Made by a program: the position numbers and the translations under genes. A stretch of DNA of 64,000 nucleotides, taken from contig JAUTXW010000108.1 in NCBI GenBank assembly GCA_030620095.1, forward strand, positions 310,001 to 374,000, in the 5' to 3' direction. Below are positions 1 through 14,140 of the stretch, one piece after another. The number at the start of each line of letters is the position of its first letter. Position 1 is the stretch's first letter. This DNA comes from Kuschelorhynchus macadamiae (taxonomy: Eukaryota > Arthropoda > Insecta > Coleoptera > Curculionidae). Below the pieces are notes generated by a model. The model saw only the letters and a list, made by a program, of their open reading frames with translations. It was not told where the DNA came from and searched no databases.

Positions 1-622
1 GCTTGGTACAGCCAGAAGGTCGCTACTGACTTCCTTATCTGCCTATCGACATGAATCTTCCAGCTCAGCTTTGCATCTACTGTGACCCCCAGGTATTTAA
101 CCACTTTTGCCAAGGTCAGTTGTTGACCATACAATCTTGGGGGTCGAAAATCTTCTAAATTTCTTCTCCTTGTAAAGAGGATCATCTCAGTCTTCCGCAG
201 ATTAACCGTGAGACTTACCTCATTACACCATGCCTCCAATATATTACAGGCCATCTGCATTCTCTCGCAGATGATGCTCCACGAGTCTGTTGAGCTGACC
301 GTATGAATCAATCCATCATCCCATAAGCTTGTGGAGAGACAGCTGCCTCCACGCAGTCCGCCTCGCAACCCGATGTCTATCTGGTACCCGCCCTGACTCG
401 CTTGGACGCCGCGCTCTTGCAGTGCGCTTCTAACCCAACGCACCAGATTCGTTTTAACGCTCATGGCTGCGAGCGAGTCGCAGATGACGTTTGTCCGTGC
501 TCTATCAAACGCTCCTTCCACATCGAAAAACACAGCTAAAGCTGCTTCCTTAAATTGTAAAGCCTTCTCAATCCTTTGCACCATACTGTGGAGAGCCGAC
601 TCCGTTGATCGCCCTTTCCTGT
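1..622 (-). pseudogene. R1/LOA/Jockey-group LINE reverse transcriptase, partial
   Basis: One reading frame on the minus strand stays open for about 205 codons and runs off the left edge of the window. It shows reverse transcriptase blocks typical of R1/LOA/Jockey-group non-LTR retrotransposons: AVFFDVEGAFDRARTN (the catalytic-aspartate motif A), then VSLTVNLRKTEMILFTRRRN, then VVKYLGVTVDAKLSWKIHV. The segment that should carry the (Y/F)ADD catalytic box is missing. The frame passes from GGLRGGSC through an atypical stretch straight into the CERMQMACNILEAWC helix, so roughly 30 residues look deleted in frame. The copy is therefore inactive. Its inner end abuts a Tc1 relic near 625. The exact clade cannot be set from this fragment. 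The LINE 3' end at 9553-9934 could belong to the same group. Confidence 0.85.
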
Positions 623-631
623 GCTTCTAAA

Positions 632-981
632 TAACTTAATACACCATATTGAACAAATGAATTTAAATAATATCGAATGTATCTTCCAACAAAACGGTAC
701 CGCTTGTCATACGGCTAAAAAAGTAAAAGATTGAATGTTAGAAAACAATACTTCACTTTTAAAATGGACCTCCAGTAGCCCAGATCTGTCGCCGATTGAA
801 ACTTTGTGGCATATCATGAAGAAAAAGATTCAATCAAATCCCGCAAGAACCGTTCCAGAATTACGAACCGTATGCAAGAAATTTGGAACCGTTTTACATC
901 AGATCAGTGCCAAATATTAGTTACACTATGTCAAGACGTATCGAAGCATTAATCGGTCGAAAAGACGATGTAACGCAGTGA
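632..981 (+). pseudogene. Tc1-like transposase C-terminal relic
   Basis: Translation gives FQQNGTACHT, the second catalytic-Asp block of Tc1 DDE transposases. It is followed about 35 residues later by SSSPDLSPIETLWHIMKKKI, which contains the third catalytic residue (PIE). A stop codon at 735-737 replaces the Trp expected after KVKD. A frameshift near 870 moves the tail (EIWNRFTSDQCQ, then RIEALIGRKDDVTQ) into another frame. A possible element end is the sequence near 1180-1201, whose reverse complement starts CAGTGAAGTTGGCCCAATTA, a Tc1-like terminus. The N-terminal half is absent. This is a dead fragment. Confidence 0.85.
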
Positions 982-1359
982 TAACTTGCTGTTATTTGGT
1001 TTCGCTGATTTTTTTAATCGACAGTTTTTTAAATTTGTATGCTATTTTTTTCTCTGTTACAAAAAATTTAGTATTTTAGGCTCAAATTGAGTAAACATAT
1101 CATATATTATTAGAAACATATTATAGTTTTTAATAAGTTTCTCATTAATACGTCAAATTTCTTTAAAAACCATAGTTTTTATAATTGGGCCAACTTCACT
1201 GAGGCAGGGCTCATATGTAGAGAAAATAGACACATTAGTTCAGTATTATATCTATTATATGACAATGCAACTAGGAAAACCGGTAGAAAATCTGCAACCT
1301 GACCAATAAAGAAACTGAAGTCAAGCGACATGAAAATTCCCCGGTCTTCCGGACTCTGA

Positions 1360-1590
1360 TTCTGGTACCCCAGAACCTAGAAAATGACCTCCGACATCAC
1401 CAGACCTAAACCGCTTTAATTTTTATTTTGACGGGTTGAAATTGAAAATGAAGATGACCTTAGAAACCGCATTTTTGATGCAACGAATCAAACTAGATAA
1501 ACACCTAACGTTCTTGAATATGTTCAAGAAAAATGGCTTCGCCGTATTCGTGCGTGTTTCACACAAAAATACTTTTTGTGTGAATTTTTT
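1360..1590 (+). pseudogene. Mariner-like (DD41D-type) transposase C-terminal relic
   Basis: One frame reads TSPDLNRFNFYFDGLK, a degraded form of the SPDLTPLDFFLWGxLK block that holds the third catalytic Asp in rosa-type mariners. The adjacent frame then reads ENEDDLRNRIFDATNQ and NVLEYVQEKWLRRIRAC, the usual C-terminal helices of this family. At least one frameshift and one stop separate them. No terminal repeat was recognised. It is a short fossil, recognised by comparison with the better preserved copies at 26.8-27.9 and 43.8-44.8 kb. Confidence 0.6.
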
Positions 1591-1599
1591 ACCTAGTGC

Positions 1600-3779
1600 T
1601 ATAAATTAATATGTTTAGAAAGTTCATATTATTTATTAATTGTTGGAAACTAATAAAATTAATGATTGGGTTTTGTGTTTGGATTTCTAAGATATAATCG
1701 AAAAAAAAACTGATACATTTTCAAGAAAAATACTTATTTTACTTACAATATCGACAGTGGTTGCTATAAAAAGTACACAAAAATACAAAATAATGAAATT
1801 AAAGAAAAGATATGTGATTTGGATAATGATCGATATTTTGTTGAATTAAAAATGATTTACAGTATCCAGAGTATTTCCTGTTATATTTACCTTTGCTGAG
1901 ACTGGTATATATCATTTTCAATTTATTTCAGGTTACTTTTTTTGGCCTACAAATCAAGTTCTATATATACGCCATATACTTCACAATCAATATTTTTCCC
2001 AAACAACTAGATCAGTAAAATAAAAAAAATGTAGTTTTTCCATTTTTTTTATATATTTCATGTTTTTTTTTTCAGGGAGACATAAATGAGTGACTTATTG
2101 CTATAAGAAAACATGAATGCCTAATTTAGTTTCGAAAAAACCTGAATAAAGATAAGTCCTTGTAAAATATACTACATTTTTGACCTTATATTTTGAATAA
2201 ATAAAGTGACAGTATCGGATACAATAATTCCCATTGATCTTCCGCTTATTAATCTAGCGGAAAAGCAATCTCGTACCCTCCGAGATAAAATGCAAAAGGC
2301 AAAAACCATAAAAAAACGGGAAAACTGTTAGAGCCGGAAAACTCATTTACATTAACAATAAAATCTCCAATAAAACAGCATCTTAAATTACACTCTCCCG
2401 ACTTTTTAATTATATTTCGCGGTCAAATTAAAAATCTCCGCCCAGGCATAAAAAGAAAATTGCCTATTTTTGTCTTGATTGCAGTAAGAAAATTCTTTTA
2501 AGAAATCGGAGGGTATAAGGTTTTCTGGCTGGGTCATTCTCCAGTAACGGGTCAAATATAACAGCTCTTGAATAAATATAGTAGGAAATACCATTATTAA
2601 AATTAGAGAAATATCATTATTAACTGTAACTTTAAGCTTTTTGCACGTTTAAAAACTTTAATCCTGAAATTGACGCGAGAAATTTGGTTTTAATGTTCAG
2701 TTAAAGCAGATAATATGCTAATTTATTTCTTTTTGATACATACTTTCAAATCTAGTAAATATTCAGCGGCAGAGAGAAATTTTCTTAAAAATTAAAAATT
2801 CTCGGTATTAATTCATGCATGTGGAAGATTCGGTAAAAAATTTTCACATCTATTTTTTTTTCATGTCGTGTAGTGTAGTTTGATGGCAAACGACATATTG
2901 TTGTTCAATTGTTGTTTAGTCCGCTGTGAATGATAAAAAGTCAGGATATCAGACAGTTTATGATGGTCTAGTTCCTTCTAATCCGTATATTAAAAATGTC
3001 GCGTTTTGGAAACCAAAATATACAAAATATTAGAAGTGCAATTTTTGAGAGTTTTGAAGAAAAATCAAAAGATATAGATGAAACAATATTTACAAAAAAT
3101 TTTTAGAGTTTTGTAAAGAAAAATTTTACTACGTTATAGAAAAACATTTTTTTTTTAGGTTTAAAAAAACTTTTGTTTAGGAACTTTAGTATGGAAGTAA
3201 AATATTTTGTATCTTTAAAAACAAAAATTTTAATTTTTAAGCTTAATTTACTAAAATTCAAGGAAGTTCCAACTCACACATGGATCATAAAAATAAAAAA
3301 ATATATATTACAAAAAACAGTATATAAATCAATTTTCATCAATTAAAAACGTGCGAAACAATATCGAGTTAGAATATCGACCGCGCGACCTCTGAACAAT
3401 TGAACTTTTGCATGCCGACGTGATGCCGCGACCGATCGATCGAATTATGAGAAGAGACTCGCTGATGACCCAAATCGCGATTTCATATTCCAGTTGCTAT
3501 CACGTTCGGCTGCCGCCCGGTAGCTGTTAAATCTTCGGATACTTTCGTCAAGCTTTAAGGTAATCAGGGTAATTCGGACTGCTCAGCTTAGCTTAGTATA
3601 GCGTATTTTATTATACCTAAGGAACGCAACGAGACCATTCGAACCGCCGCGCGCGGTTAATAGTGTAGCATATTTAACTTTTCCAAGGTTCGGGTTTTAT
3701 TACAACTATTAGGAGAGACGGTCAAACGAATAATTTATTTTCTGAAATATTTTTGGGGGGCCATTGACAAAACGACCCT
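1600..3779. other. AT-rich stretch without recognisable genes
   Basis: I find no transposase, reverse transcriptase or plausible exon here. Open frames are short and low in complexity. A small ORF at 2996-3106 (starting MSRFGNQNIQNIRSA) and one on the minus strand at 2406-2594 match nothing I know. From about 3360 to 3720 base composition is noticeably richer in G and C than the surroundings. Confidence 0.5.
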
Positions 3780-4265
3780 ATGGAAGGCCCGCCACTGAGT
3801 TTTACTAGTTCATCTATATACCACAATTAGTTATGTCACATAATTTAAAATAAGTAGTTTTTCAGGCTGAATTCTTAAACACTTTATTAGCCCGCCATTT
3901 TGTTTCATCATCTTTGATTCATACCAAAATTTTATCAGTGAATTCCTACATAATATTTGATTTTTGTGTAAAATTTGCGATAAATTGGGTTAAGTAGTTT
4001 TTTAGTAATCATTTTTTTTAACATTTCGCTAGGCCGCCATTTTGTTTTGTCATACTGGATTTTTACCATGTTAACAGGTTATCTCCCAATTATGACCCTT
4101 AATATTTTCAATTTTTTTAATCAAGTCAATCGGGAAGGTAGTTTTTCAGCTATGCCGCGATCAGACAGACAGACCGACAGAATTGAAAAAACGTAACGGC
4201 AGTAAAGATCAAATTTCGGAGGTTGATTTTTTCACGATTACAATACTTCCCTTTTACAAGGGAAG
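3780..4265 (-). repeat. Dispersed higher-order repeat (reverse copy)
   Basis: Read on the minus strand this copy starts with a short palindrome (ACTTCCCTTGTAAAAGGGAAGT). A head segment follows with an AATTCTGTCGGTCTGTCTGT tract and CGCGGCATAGCTGAAAAACT. After that come about three related units of roughly 150 bp, each containing a version of AACAAAATGGCGG followed by AAAAACTACTTA. The same architecture recurs at 29.1-30.2 and 49.0-50.4 kb, and heads alone occur at 41.7, 47.1 and 57.8 kb. No coding potential was seen. Confidence 0.75.
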
Positions 4266-4482
4266 TAAAAAAAGGGATGCATGCCGGTAAATTCTCATAT
4301 CTCCGTGACAGACATGGCTATAAATTACATTACAAATAAAAAAAGCTTCGTAGTACTCTTTGTAAAACAACGACAGATTGTCGACAATTCGAGGATGCTC
4401 TAAGGAGGCATTTTTGGATCACCAGCCAGGTGAATAACTTAATAACCTCTATCATGATTTTTCGATATGTAGAAGGTAACAT

Positions 4483-4530
4483 TCCTGATGATGCCTCGTA
4501 GTGTCAAAGGCGAAACGTCGGGACGTAATT
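4483..4530 (+). ncRNA. Hammerhead-ribozyme-like motif of a Penelope relic
   Basis: The core CTGATGA at 4485-4491 is followed by stem II (GCCT 4493-4496 with AGGC 4508-4511), then GAAA at 4512-4515, then stem III (ACGTC 4515-4519 with GACGT 4522-4526). This matches the hammerhead core. Such motifs are established features of the terminal repeats of Penelope-like elements. The flanks do not form an obvious stem I, so activity is doubtful. No Penelope coding sequence remains nearby. Two weaker versions lie downstream of real Penelope ORFs at 37.9 and 52.6 kb. Confidence 0.6.
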
Positions 4531-4539
4531 CCAATTTGA

Positions 4540-6020
4540 CAATGTCTATTTCCAAAAACAAAGATTTTTTAATTGAATTCTATTTTTTATCACATCTTCT
4601 TTTCCTAGTAAAAAGTATCCCTTTTTCTTCGGGAGTTTAGTGAGAGAACTTATTCTGCTCCTGAGAACTTCCTCAATGTTTTGGCTAGGCAGTAAATGTA
4701 TGTATCAATGTTACTAGTCCAGTGCAGGTTTGCATAGTTGGTTATAGCCCTTGACATACCGATTTTCCCCAACTGACAGTAACTAAAATGCGCTTGAATG
4801 TATTAGGTTAACCGTTGTGAAGGTGTTTTTGCTGTTTTGTTTGCTTTTATTTAATTGTAAAAATGAACGAGAATTTTTAATAATGTCTATAGGTGATTTG
4901 TTTATATTTAATGATGAATTGTTGCTGATTCTGCAAAAATTTATTTTTTGGACCAATGCCACGGAAAAAACGATCTTGGCATTTAAAAGTAGGGTGGCCG
5001 TTTTTAAGTCCTCAACAATAGCTTTGTAATCTTGGCCTTCAAAGTTTAAATTAATTTGATATCGTTCCGGTACCGTCTCCATAGTGTGCTAAATGACTAG
5101 AAATCACACAAATATGAATTAATTAGATATTTTTTATTTAAACATTATGAAAAAAAATGACGAAAAGAAAACTAACGATATACAAAAAAATAGCATCTTG
5201 ATTATGACATAAAATTTTTAACCTAACCGGTTACTGAAATGTCAAATAATTACATAATGAATGGCTAGTTAATGACGTCACAACGGAAAGACCAAAACCG
5301 CTTGAATGTAATTGGTAAATACCAATAATGACCGGAAAGTATAGGTCTATCGCTTGAAATTGGTTTTTGTATCCGTATATTTACATAATAAAATTCAAAT
5401 TTTTATCACAATTTAAGCCACGATTCGTGTAGAATTCATTTAGAACACAAAAACACGCATACATTTCCATTTTCCTGAGAACTACCCACACAGCGAGAAA
5501 AATCCAAACGAAAATATTAAAAAGAGAAGATGAAAATTTAGCAGGTCTACTCTCCGGAGAGGGCGAGGGAGATTCTTAAATTTTACTTTTTCGCCCGACG
5601 AAATATAATGGGGAAAAGAAGCGGGATGGAGGTGGAGGAGATGCGGGGAGGAGGGGGGCGTCTCGAGGCACCCCGCCGGGGGGTGAGATATGGATTTTTG
5701 CTTCCGAAACGTGTGCGAGTTTTTCCGAATTATAAAATATATTTCGCCCGGATACACTGGCGCGGCGGCAACGGCTTTATTGAAAATTAAAACTTTTGCC
5801 TGGCAGGCAGAAACGTGGAAATGCTTGCTTAGTTGTTTCGTCTTTCTCTTTTGCTTGTTACAACACTTGTTTCTTGTTTTATTTCAGAGATCACAATGAG
5901 ACGGTATTTTCGTTGCCTTATTGAGATAGATAAATTGCTATTAACTTAAACTTTTAAAATGGATAATGAGTTTTTTCATAATATATCTTTGACTTTAGGC
6001 AGAGAGTTTCACAATTTGTC

Positions 6021-6022
<2 letters not shown>
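4540..6022. other. Mostly unassigned region with a GC-richer island
   Basis: There is no recognisable gene. About 5500-5790 is clearly richer in G and C and in CpG than its surroundings, with purine-rich and CCGG-containing stretches. This could be a remnant of unique, possibly regulatory, host sequence. Open frames overlapping it on both strands (5482-5757 minus, 5608-5790 plus) look like composition effects. Confidence 0.4.
4783..5082 (-). CDS. Uncertain 99-aa ORF, unknown
   Basis: The minus-strand ORF begins METVPERYQINLNFEGQDYK and has normal-looking amino-acid composition for about 45 residues. After that it becomes Asn/Ser/Lys-rich and resembles noncoding AT-rich translation. I recognise no domain. 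It could be a host first exon, a fragment of an unrecognised mobile element, or chance. No splice site pair convincingly bounds the good part. Confidence 0.15.
   Translation of the reverse strand: METVPERYQINLNFEGQDYKAIVEDLKTATLLLNAKIVFSVALVQKINFCRISNNSSLNINKSPIDIIKNSRSFLQLNKSKQNSKNTFTTVNLIHSSAF

Positions 6023-6064
<42 letters not shown>
6023..6064. repeat. (TA)n microsatellite, left of Tigger
   Basis: This is an uninterrupted TA repeat ending exactly at the left terminus of the Tigger element. With 8395-8489 it forms the flanks of that insertion, so the element appears to have entered a TA array. Confidence 0.95.
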
Positions 6065-8492
<2,428 letters not shown>

Positions 8493-8604
8493 CGAATTAC
8501 CCCGTGATGATTTGACTATTTTTGATAGGTATGTATATTAAAAATAAAAAGTGAGAAATAACACCATTTAATTTTTAAATGTTTTCAGATTATTTGTTAG
8601 ATTT

Positions 8605-8712
8605 ACAAACAAAAATCTTTTTTGGCTTTTTCGCAACGGAATAAAAATATTTAAATTTAAAGTTAAATAGTTTTATTCAGTTGCGAAAAAGCCAAAAAAG
8701 ATTTTTGTTTGT
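8605..8712. repeat. Foldback: 42-bp inverted repeat with 24-bp loop
   Basis: The arms at 8605-8646 and 8671-8712 are reverse complements with only one or two mismatches. They contain ACAAACAAAAATC and GGCTTTTTCGCAAC. The transcript of this region would form a long hairpin. No TA or other target duplication bounding the arms is obvious. It may be a small foldback element, a rearranged fragment or a small-RNA precursor. Confidence 0.85.
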
Positions 8713-9397
8713 CCACACTTACATCCCTTCTCATATCCCTTTAAAATTTATATTAATAAAAAAAAAGTAATTAGGTACATATGGAAGGGGGAAACTATTT
8801 TATTATAAGGTTATTTCGGCAATTATAAATCTTAATGTACAGGGTTATTTTTTATAATTTTCCACACCCTGAGAGGCCTATTTTTTCAAGATACAAAGAA
8901 ATGGTTCCTACGAAAGTTATAGGGAATTTCCTAAAGATTTACATGGTGGCAGTTTTAAAAACAAAAGACGATCGGAAAACCATTAAATCACCATCAAATT
9001 TGTTATTTTAAATAGGACACCCTGTATCTTTTGACATTTTTGGATTCTCCTCATTCTCCCCTTTCCAAAAATATATAATTGGTCTATATTCAGAACAGTA
9101 GTTTTTGACTTATTCCACTTTAAAGTTATCACATAAGTATAAAAATTTCACAAATATGCAGCTATACTTAAATCGCGGTACCCATGAAATGATGAAATGT
9201 CAGCTAAAAACAAAGGAGACCTGTTGGACGTGAACGCAATTCACAGATACTTAAATCGCTTTACCCGTGAAATGTCACCAACAAAAACAAAACAGTAATT
9301 TGTGAAAAAAAATATATTTAATGTGATTATATACTAATACAACGATAACAAACAAACGAATAAACAAAAACAAAACAAGAACTAGAAATTAATATTT

Positions 9398-10560
9398 TTA
9401 CAGCCCCTTTACGTGACTCCCTCGATTATTCAAGCAATTTTGAAACACTCTTTCTAGTTTCCTAATTGCTTGGGTACATTCAGTATTTAAAACCCTAATT
9501 TCATACACTAGTTTTTGTCGCAACTCGTCAACACTGTCCGTTCTACAATGATGTCTAATAGACTTCTAAACCTAAACAGAAGTCAACTTAGAACTATTAC
9601 CGGGGTCCTAACTGGATACTGGCTAGTGAAATATTACCTGCATAAGATTGGACTCGACAACGATCCATACTGCAGGTTTTGTGCTGAGGTAGATGAAACT
9701 ACCGAGCATCTAGTCTGTCGATGTGACGCTTTAGTCAACGCCAGACTGCTTTGCTTGGGTGACACCTATGTGGAACCCGAGCTTGTGGGACGTGCGCGAC
9801 CTGAAAGGGTCCTTTCCTTTGTAAAAAGGAGTGGGCTCTTGGCCTGACACTCCTACTTGGGGGGATAGCACAATGGGCCCCAGTGAGCCTAAGTGCTGCC
9901 CTTGTCGGGCTCCCCATCTATGTCTATGTCTATGTCTACAATGATACACTTTATCCTTTAGGTATCGCCACAAAAAACTGTCCAAAGGTGTAAGGTCGGG
10001 ACTGTTCGCGTGCCAATTAATATGGCCATATTTGCCAATCTATAAATTGTATCGAGCATTTAAAAAATCTGTGACCTCTCGAATGTTGTGTGGTGCGCCA
10101 TCTTGGTGTCAAATTATTTCGTTATAAGTGTTTAAAGGAAGCTGCTCCAAAAAATGCTCTATTTCGTTATTTAATAGATTTAAAAATCGTTCCCAAGATG
10201 CCGCACTACAGATTTATTGATTTTTCCCTATCTCTTTCGCTCTTCAATTATATATCGATTTCTTGTTGCCCAATGGTGCTTGTTCTTTTTTCTATTAAAC
10301 ATTCGGGCTGTGGCAAAACCAGCCTCATCAGACCACAAAATCCTTCTGAATCGTGCTTCACTCTTCAGCATATCCTCAAAGAAGTGGAGGCGTTGGTTAA
10401 AATGATCGTTGGTTAATAGTTGCACTGTCTAATTTTATGCGGGCGATATCGATTTTTTTTTAGCACTGAACGGATGGGGAACCTCAATTTTCCGGTTATC
10501 AGAGAGACGTCTGGAATCAATCTGCTTGGGTTTTCCAAAAATTAGTTTTAATTTAACTTT
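9398..10560 (-). pseudogene. Mariner-like transposase, decayed and LINE-interrupted
   Basis: Reading right to left, a helix-turn-helix remnant (KQIDSRRLSDNRKIEVPHPF) is followed by FFEDMLKSEARFRRILWSDE, which contains the first catalytic Asp. Next come IIWHQDGAPHNIREV with the second Asp and NWHANSPDLTPLDSFLW with the third, about 39 residues later. That places it near the DD39-41D mariners. Several stops and frameshifts lie between 10030 and 10230. The LINE insertion splits the C-terminus, which resumes at about 9540 as DELRQKLVYEIRVL and ends NNRGSHVKGL at 9398. The first part of the N-terminal domain was not found. It is inactive. Confidence 0.85.
9553..9934 (+). mobile_element. 5'-truncated R1/LOA-group LINE 3' end with target duplication
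   Basis: The insert is bounded by an 11-bp direct repeat (TCTACAATGAT at 9542-9552 and 9935-9945), and its 3' tail is a short TATGTC repeat. This is a textbook target-primed insertion. It carries the last part of the LINE ORF: LLNLNRSQLRTITGVLTGYW, then CRFCAEVDETTEHLVCRC (the cysteine/histidine cluster near the RNase H C-terminus), ending KRSGLLA with a stop at 9845-9847. The 5' truncation removes all of the reverse transcriptase. The target was the mariner transposase, so this insertion is the younger of the two. Confidence 0.92.
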
Positions 10561-10771
10561 TAGACTATCTAAAGAAAGGATTTTTTACCTTCAAAATATA
10601 TTAATATAGATAATTCCTCTTCCAAGTCAAAATTTGCTCGTCTTCTTTGCCTCTGCAAGGATTTTCTTTGTGCGTGATTTTATAATAGTAAATATTTAGG
10701 AAAACATTTCCTTGTATTTTGCAAAAAATAAGCATCTCAGGGGGTGGCAAATTATAAAAAATAACCCTGTA

Positions 10772-13700
10772 CATTAAAAAAAATAAATATTTTTATTCTT
10801 AGCACAAATACTTGTTCCATTAAATTTAGTGTATGTGTGGGAGGGCGGGGAGAAAATGTAAAGTACATCCCTAACTTAAAGGCGGGCATCTTTTCTCCTA
10901 AGGCTATTTCGGTGAATAATTATTAATCATGATGAATGCTAATAATTTTACATGACTTTATAAAGCTATAATATAAATAAAAGATAATAAATGGGCAACA
11001 TCCATTAAAATAAAGTAATCCTGACACGTTAGAGGTCATATGTCTAAAACTTAAAACTATCTTGGTCAAACCTTAATAAAACAAACAATATTTATATACA
11101 AAAAAACATGTCAGAAAAGAAGTTTAACATGGCCCAAGGTTTTTAAAAAAATTATTAATACTTTTAAGATCATGTCTAGGAAGAACAAATGAATCTGAAC
11201 CATTAAAATGAATGGGTTCTTAAAATATTAATTTCTTTTCCACTTTCTTAGTTTGTGTCTTCTTCGTCAACAACTTATACGGTTTTTCCCAGATACCATT
11301 TGCCATCGTAATAAACAGAATAAAAATAACTACTTTTGCTTTTAATAATATCCTGAAGATGTTCGGTTTTACTTCTTTTTGCTTTACATTCTACTTTAAA
11401 TTTATTCATTTTGATTGTTACCATCAAAATTCAATTTACTTATTAAGTTATAACAAGTGCACCCTTTTCCCATTAGTACTTAAGGATTCTTTTTGTAATT
11501 TATATAAAACCCACTTTGTCAGTAACTCTTTTTCGAATCTTACTTTCCCTTGGCACCTTGTTTAACTTTTCGTTCCGTTTCTTTATCTGACAAAATTTTC
11601 CAGAGTACTAACTAAATTAAATTTAGGGGTTTTCTGTAGTACAAAAAAAAAACAGATCTATATAAAAAATAATAATGTATGGAGACTTTCTTGACCGACT
11701 GTACTTTTCTAGACTAAATGCTTACAAATAATAAAGTTGGCTGTGAATGTGAAAACTATTTAAATGTGAGTTTAAGAGGCGTCTCAGTCGTGGTGTCAGT
11801 AAACATTTCATTCTCATTATCTTACGTTTTAGAAAAGATAATTTAAAAAATAAAAGAGATAAAGTAAATAATTTAATTCTAAGTAACACGGAAAGATCTG
11901 TAAGTAGTGTGTTATTAAACTAAAAGGAAATTTTATTTTTTTTTGACGTGATATTATAGAAACCTTTTTTATCCTTTACCAAATTAAACTTAAAAAATGT
12001 ATTTTCCTCGAACTTTAGTGAAATAAAACACTCTATATAAAATTAAAGACAAGCTGAATTAGTGATCTTGACTAAATTTGTCTTACTAAATTAATAGGAG
12101 ATTTTAGTTTCATAAGAATTTTGAAATGACGTAGAAAAACATATTTTACTGTTTACCAAATTTAAATTTAAAAAAATTATTTTTTTAGAGACATTAGTGA
12201 GCTTGAATAAATTTGTGTTACTAAATTAATAGGAAATTTTAGAAAAATTCAGTAATTATAAAAAATAATATAAAATAAACTGTGTATCCAATTTAGCAAG
12301 TGACTTATTCCAAAAAAATTCCTCATCTAGGGTACCCTGGAGGAAAACAAATTCCGGGAACTCGTTATTGTTGTCATGGCAACCTTTCAAAATAGACACC
12401 CTCCAATTGGTCGAAGATATTAGCTGTACAATTTTCTGTTAAAGAGCGGTGTCAGTGTCAATCTGTTCATGTTGTATGTTTGTTAGTTGGTATCTCGCCT
12501 AGCTATTATATCCATTTTGGTTCACATAACTACTTCTAAGAATGTCCCTGAAATTAGCTCTCCCACGCCTTATTTTTCATGGCCACGCCGCCACTGCTAA
12601 AATAATAGACGTTACAATGATAGGAAGAATTTTTATCATATTTCAGCATCACAACAGTGTGAGAGACCCAACGACCAACAATTCGATATCGATCCGAAGA
12701 ACAAACATTTATGCAAGGTAATCGTATTAAATTGCTGATCTGTCATTGTCACATTTTCATATAATTCGATTCCTTCGTGGTAATGTAATTAAAAGGGGCG
12801 TTTCTGGCCGCGTTTACACGGGAATGAGTTTAACGTGTAAACACGGCTAATATATGAATAAATGAAGACTGGCGAAACGGCTTTAGTTATAGAAAATATG
12901 TAGACAAACAATAAGAAAACCCTGAGTATTTGGTCAGTTAAGAACATTTCGTTTATTCGATGTTTTTTTTGATTTTCCTAAAAAACCTCTTCATTTTTTC
13001 TAATGGGGTAGTCTAAAAATATTTCTATTTATTAACTACGATTTACACTAGGCAAACACAAAGAAACGAGATAATATGACTGATCCATTTAAGAAATTTA
13101 AAAATGTGTTTCAAAATTTATTATTTAATTTTTTTGTGTTAAAAAACTATTAAAAAAAAACATATTTTGATGATTGCTATCAATTAAGAACAACCTCAAC
13201 TACGACGTAGTTAAAAAAATGAGAAGCTTTAAAATTACTTACAGAACAAAAAGCATTTTTTTCAGTGACAAGAGTAAACATACCAAAGTAGTATATTGGA
13301 GCATTTTGTAGTTATTTATTTTTATCTAAAAAATTTTAATTTTTTTGATATCATTTCCGATCGCGGATAATAGCTAATGTCAACTGAAACTCAAGCTTAC
13401 AGGATACACATTCTATTTCTAAAAGATGATTTTTTTAAAGAAGTGTGGAATCCGTTATTATTTTATTAAAGGGTATTGAGTTTTTCTACGCAAAGTAACT
13501 TTTTCGCACGGCGTGCGCAAAGTAATACAAGTAGAACTACTAAAAATGCACAAAAGTATGGCAGATTTTTACTCCACCAAAATGTATGCGTAATTCACGA
13601 TGTCTTCGCTTCCTGCAGGATAAAATGTCAAGCAACGATAAATGCATTGTTGAATTTGACATATAATGTCAAACTTTTTATTCTGGTTTGATGACAACAA

Positions 13701-14100
13701 ACGCTGTAAAACGTCGGCGTCGGGTACCGTTTTTCCTCAGATTGTAAAATAGTAGTTTGCCTAACAAGTGCGGAAAAGTAGCTCTTCCCGAACTAAAATG
13801 GGTGCGGAAAAGTAAATAACCCCATTTTTTTAAAATATACTAACTGATCTTTAAATATTCAAAAATATATTGACGCTGATAGTTAGCAAAATGATTTAAG
13901 AACATAAATTTGCTAGAATCCTGCTATAATTTTCAACAAAAACGAGCTTTATAACATTGTTTAATGGCTCTCGTATTATGCCTTATAAAATCAATGATAA
14001 GCAATAATAAACACCTGCTTTTTTATTTGGCAGTTTGAATCAGCATAGACACAAAGTAAAAATACGCGTGTCATTCATTATCAGTCAAAACTAATTTTGC
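10772..14100. other. AT-rich region without recognisable genes
   Basis: I see no gene or element with confidence. At 12582-12596 the minus strand begins CAGTGGCGGCGTGG, which resembles a hAT terminus, but no partner end was found. The duplicated phrase AAATTAATAGGA(A/G)ATTTTAG (about 12090 and 12224) suggests a diverged short tandem duplication. ORFs at 11359-11565 and 13476-13691 match nothing I know. Confidence 0.45.
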
Positions 14101-14140
14101 TGTCGCGGATTTTTGTCGTAGTAAAACCTGAGTAAAAGTG

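Larger units (their letters stand above)
8840..10769 (-). mobile_element. Mariner-like element with inverted repeats, interrupted by LINE
   Basis: Inverted repeats of about 36 bp start CAGGGTTATTTTTTATAATT at 8840 and end with the complement at 10769. TA target copies lie at 8838-8839 and 10770-10771. The flanks reconstruct a palindromic target, TTAATG-TA-CATTAA. The element encodes a decayed transposase on the minus strand and carries a 5'-truncated LINE at 9553-9934. A second copy of ACTTAAATCGC...CCCATGAAATG-type sequence forms a short direct repeat at about 9169 and 9247. Confidence 0.9.

Noticed and set aside
2996..3106. Small ORF starting MSRFGNQNIQNIRSA
   Set aside because: Only 36 codons, no recognised domain, no splice or context support.
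5482..5790. Overlapping ORFs on both strands in the GC-richer island
   Set aside because: They are mutually antisense, low in complexity and proline- or glycine-rich; they are composition effects.
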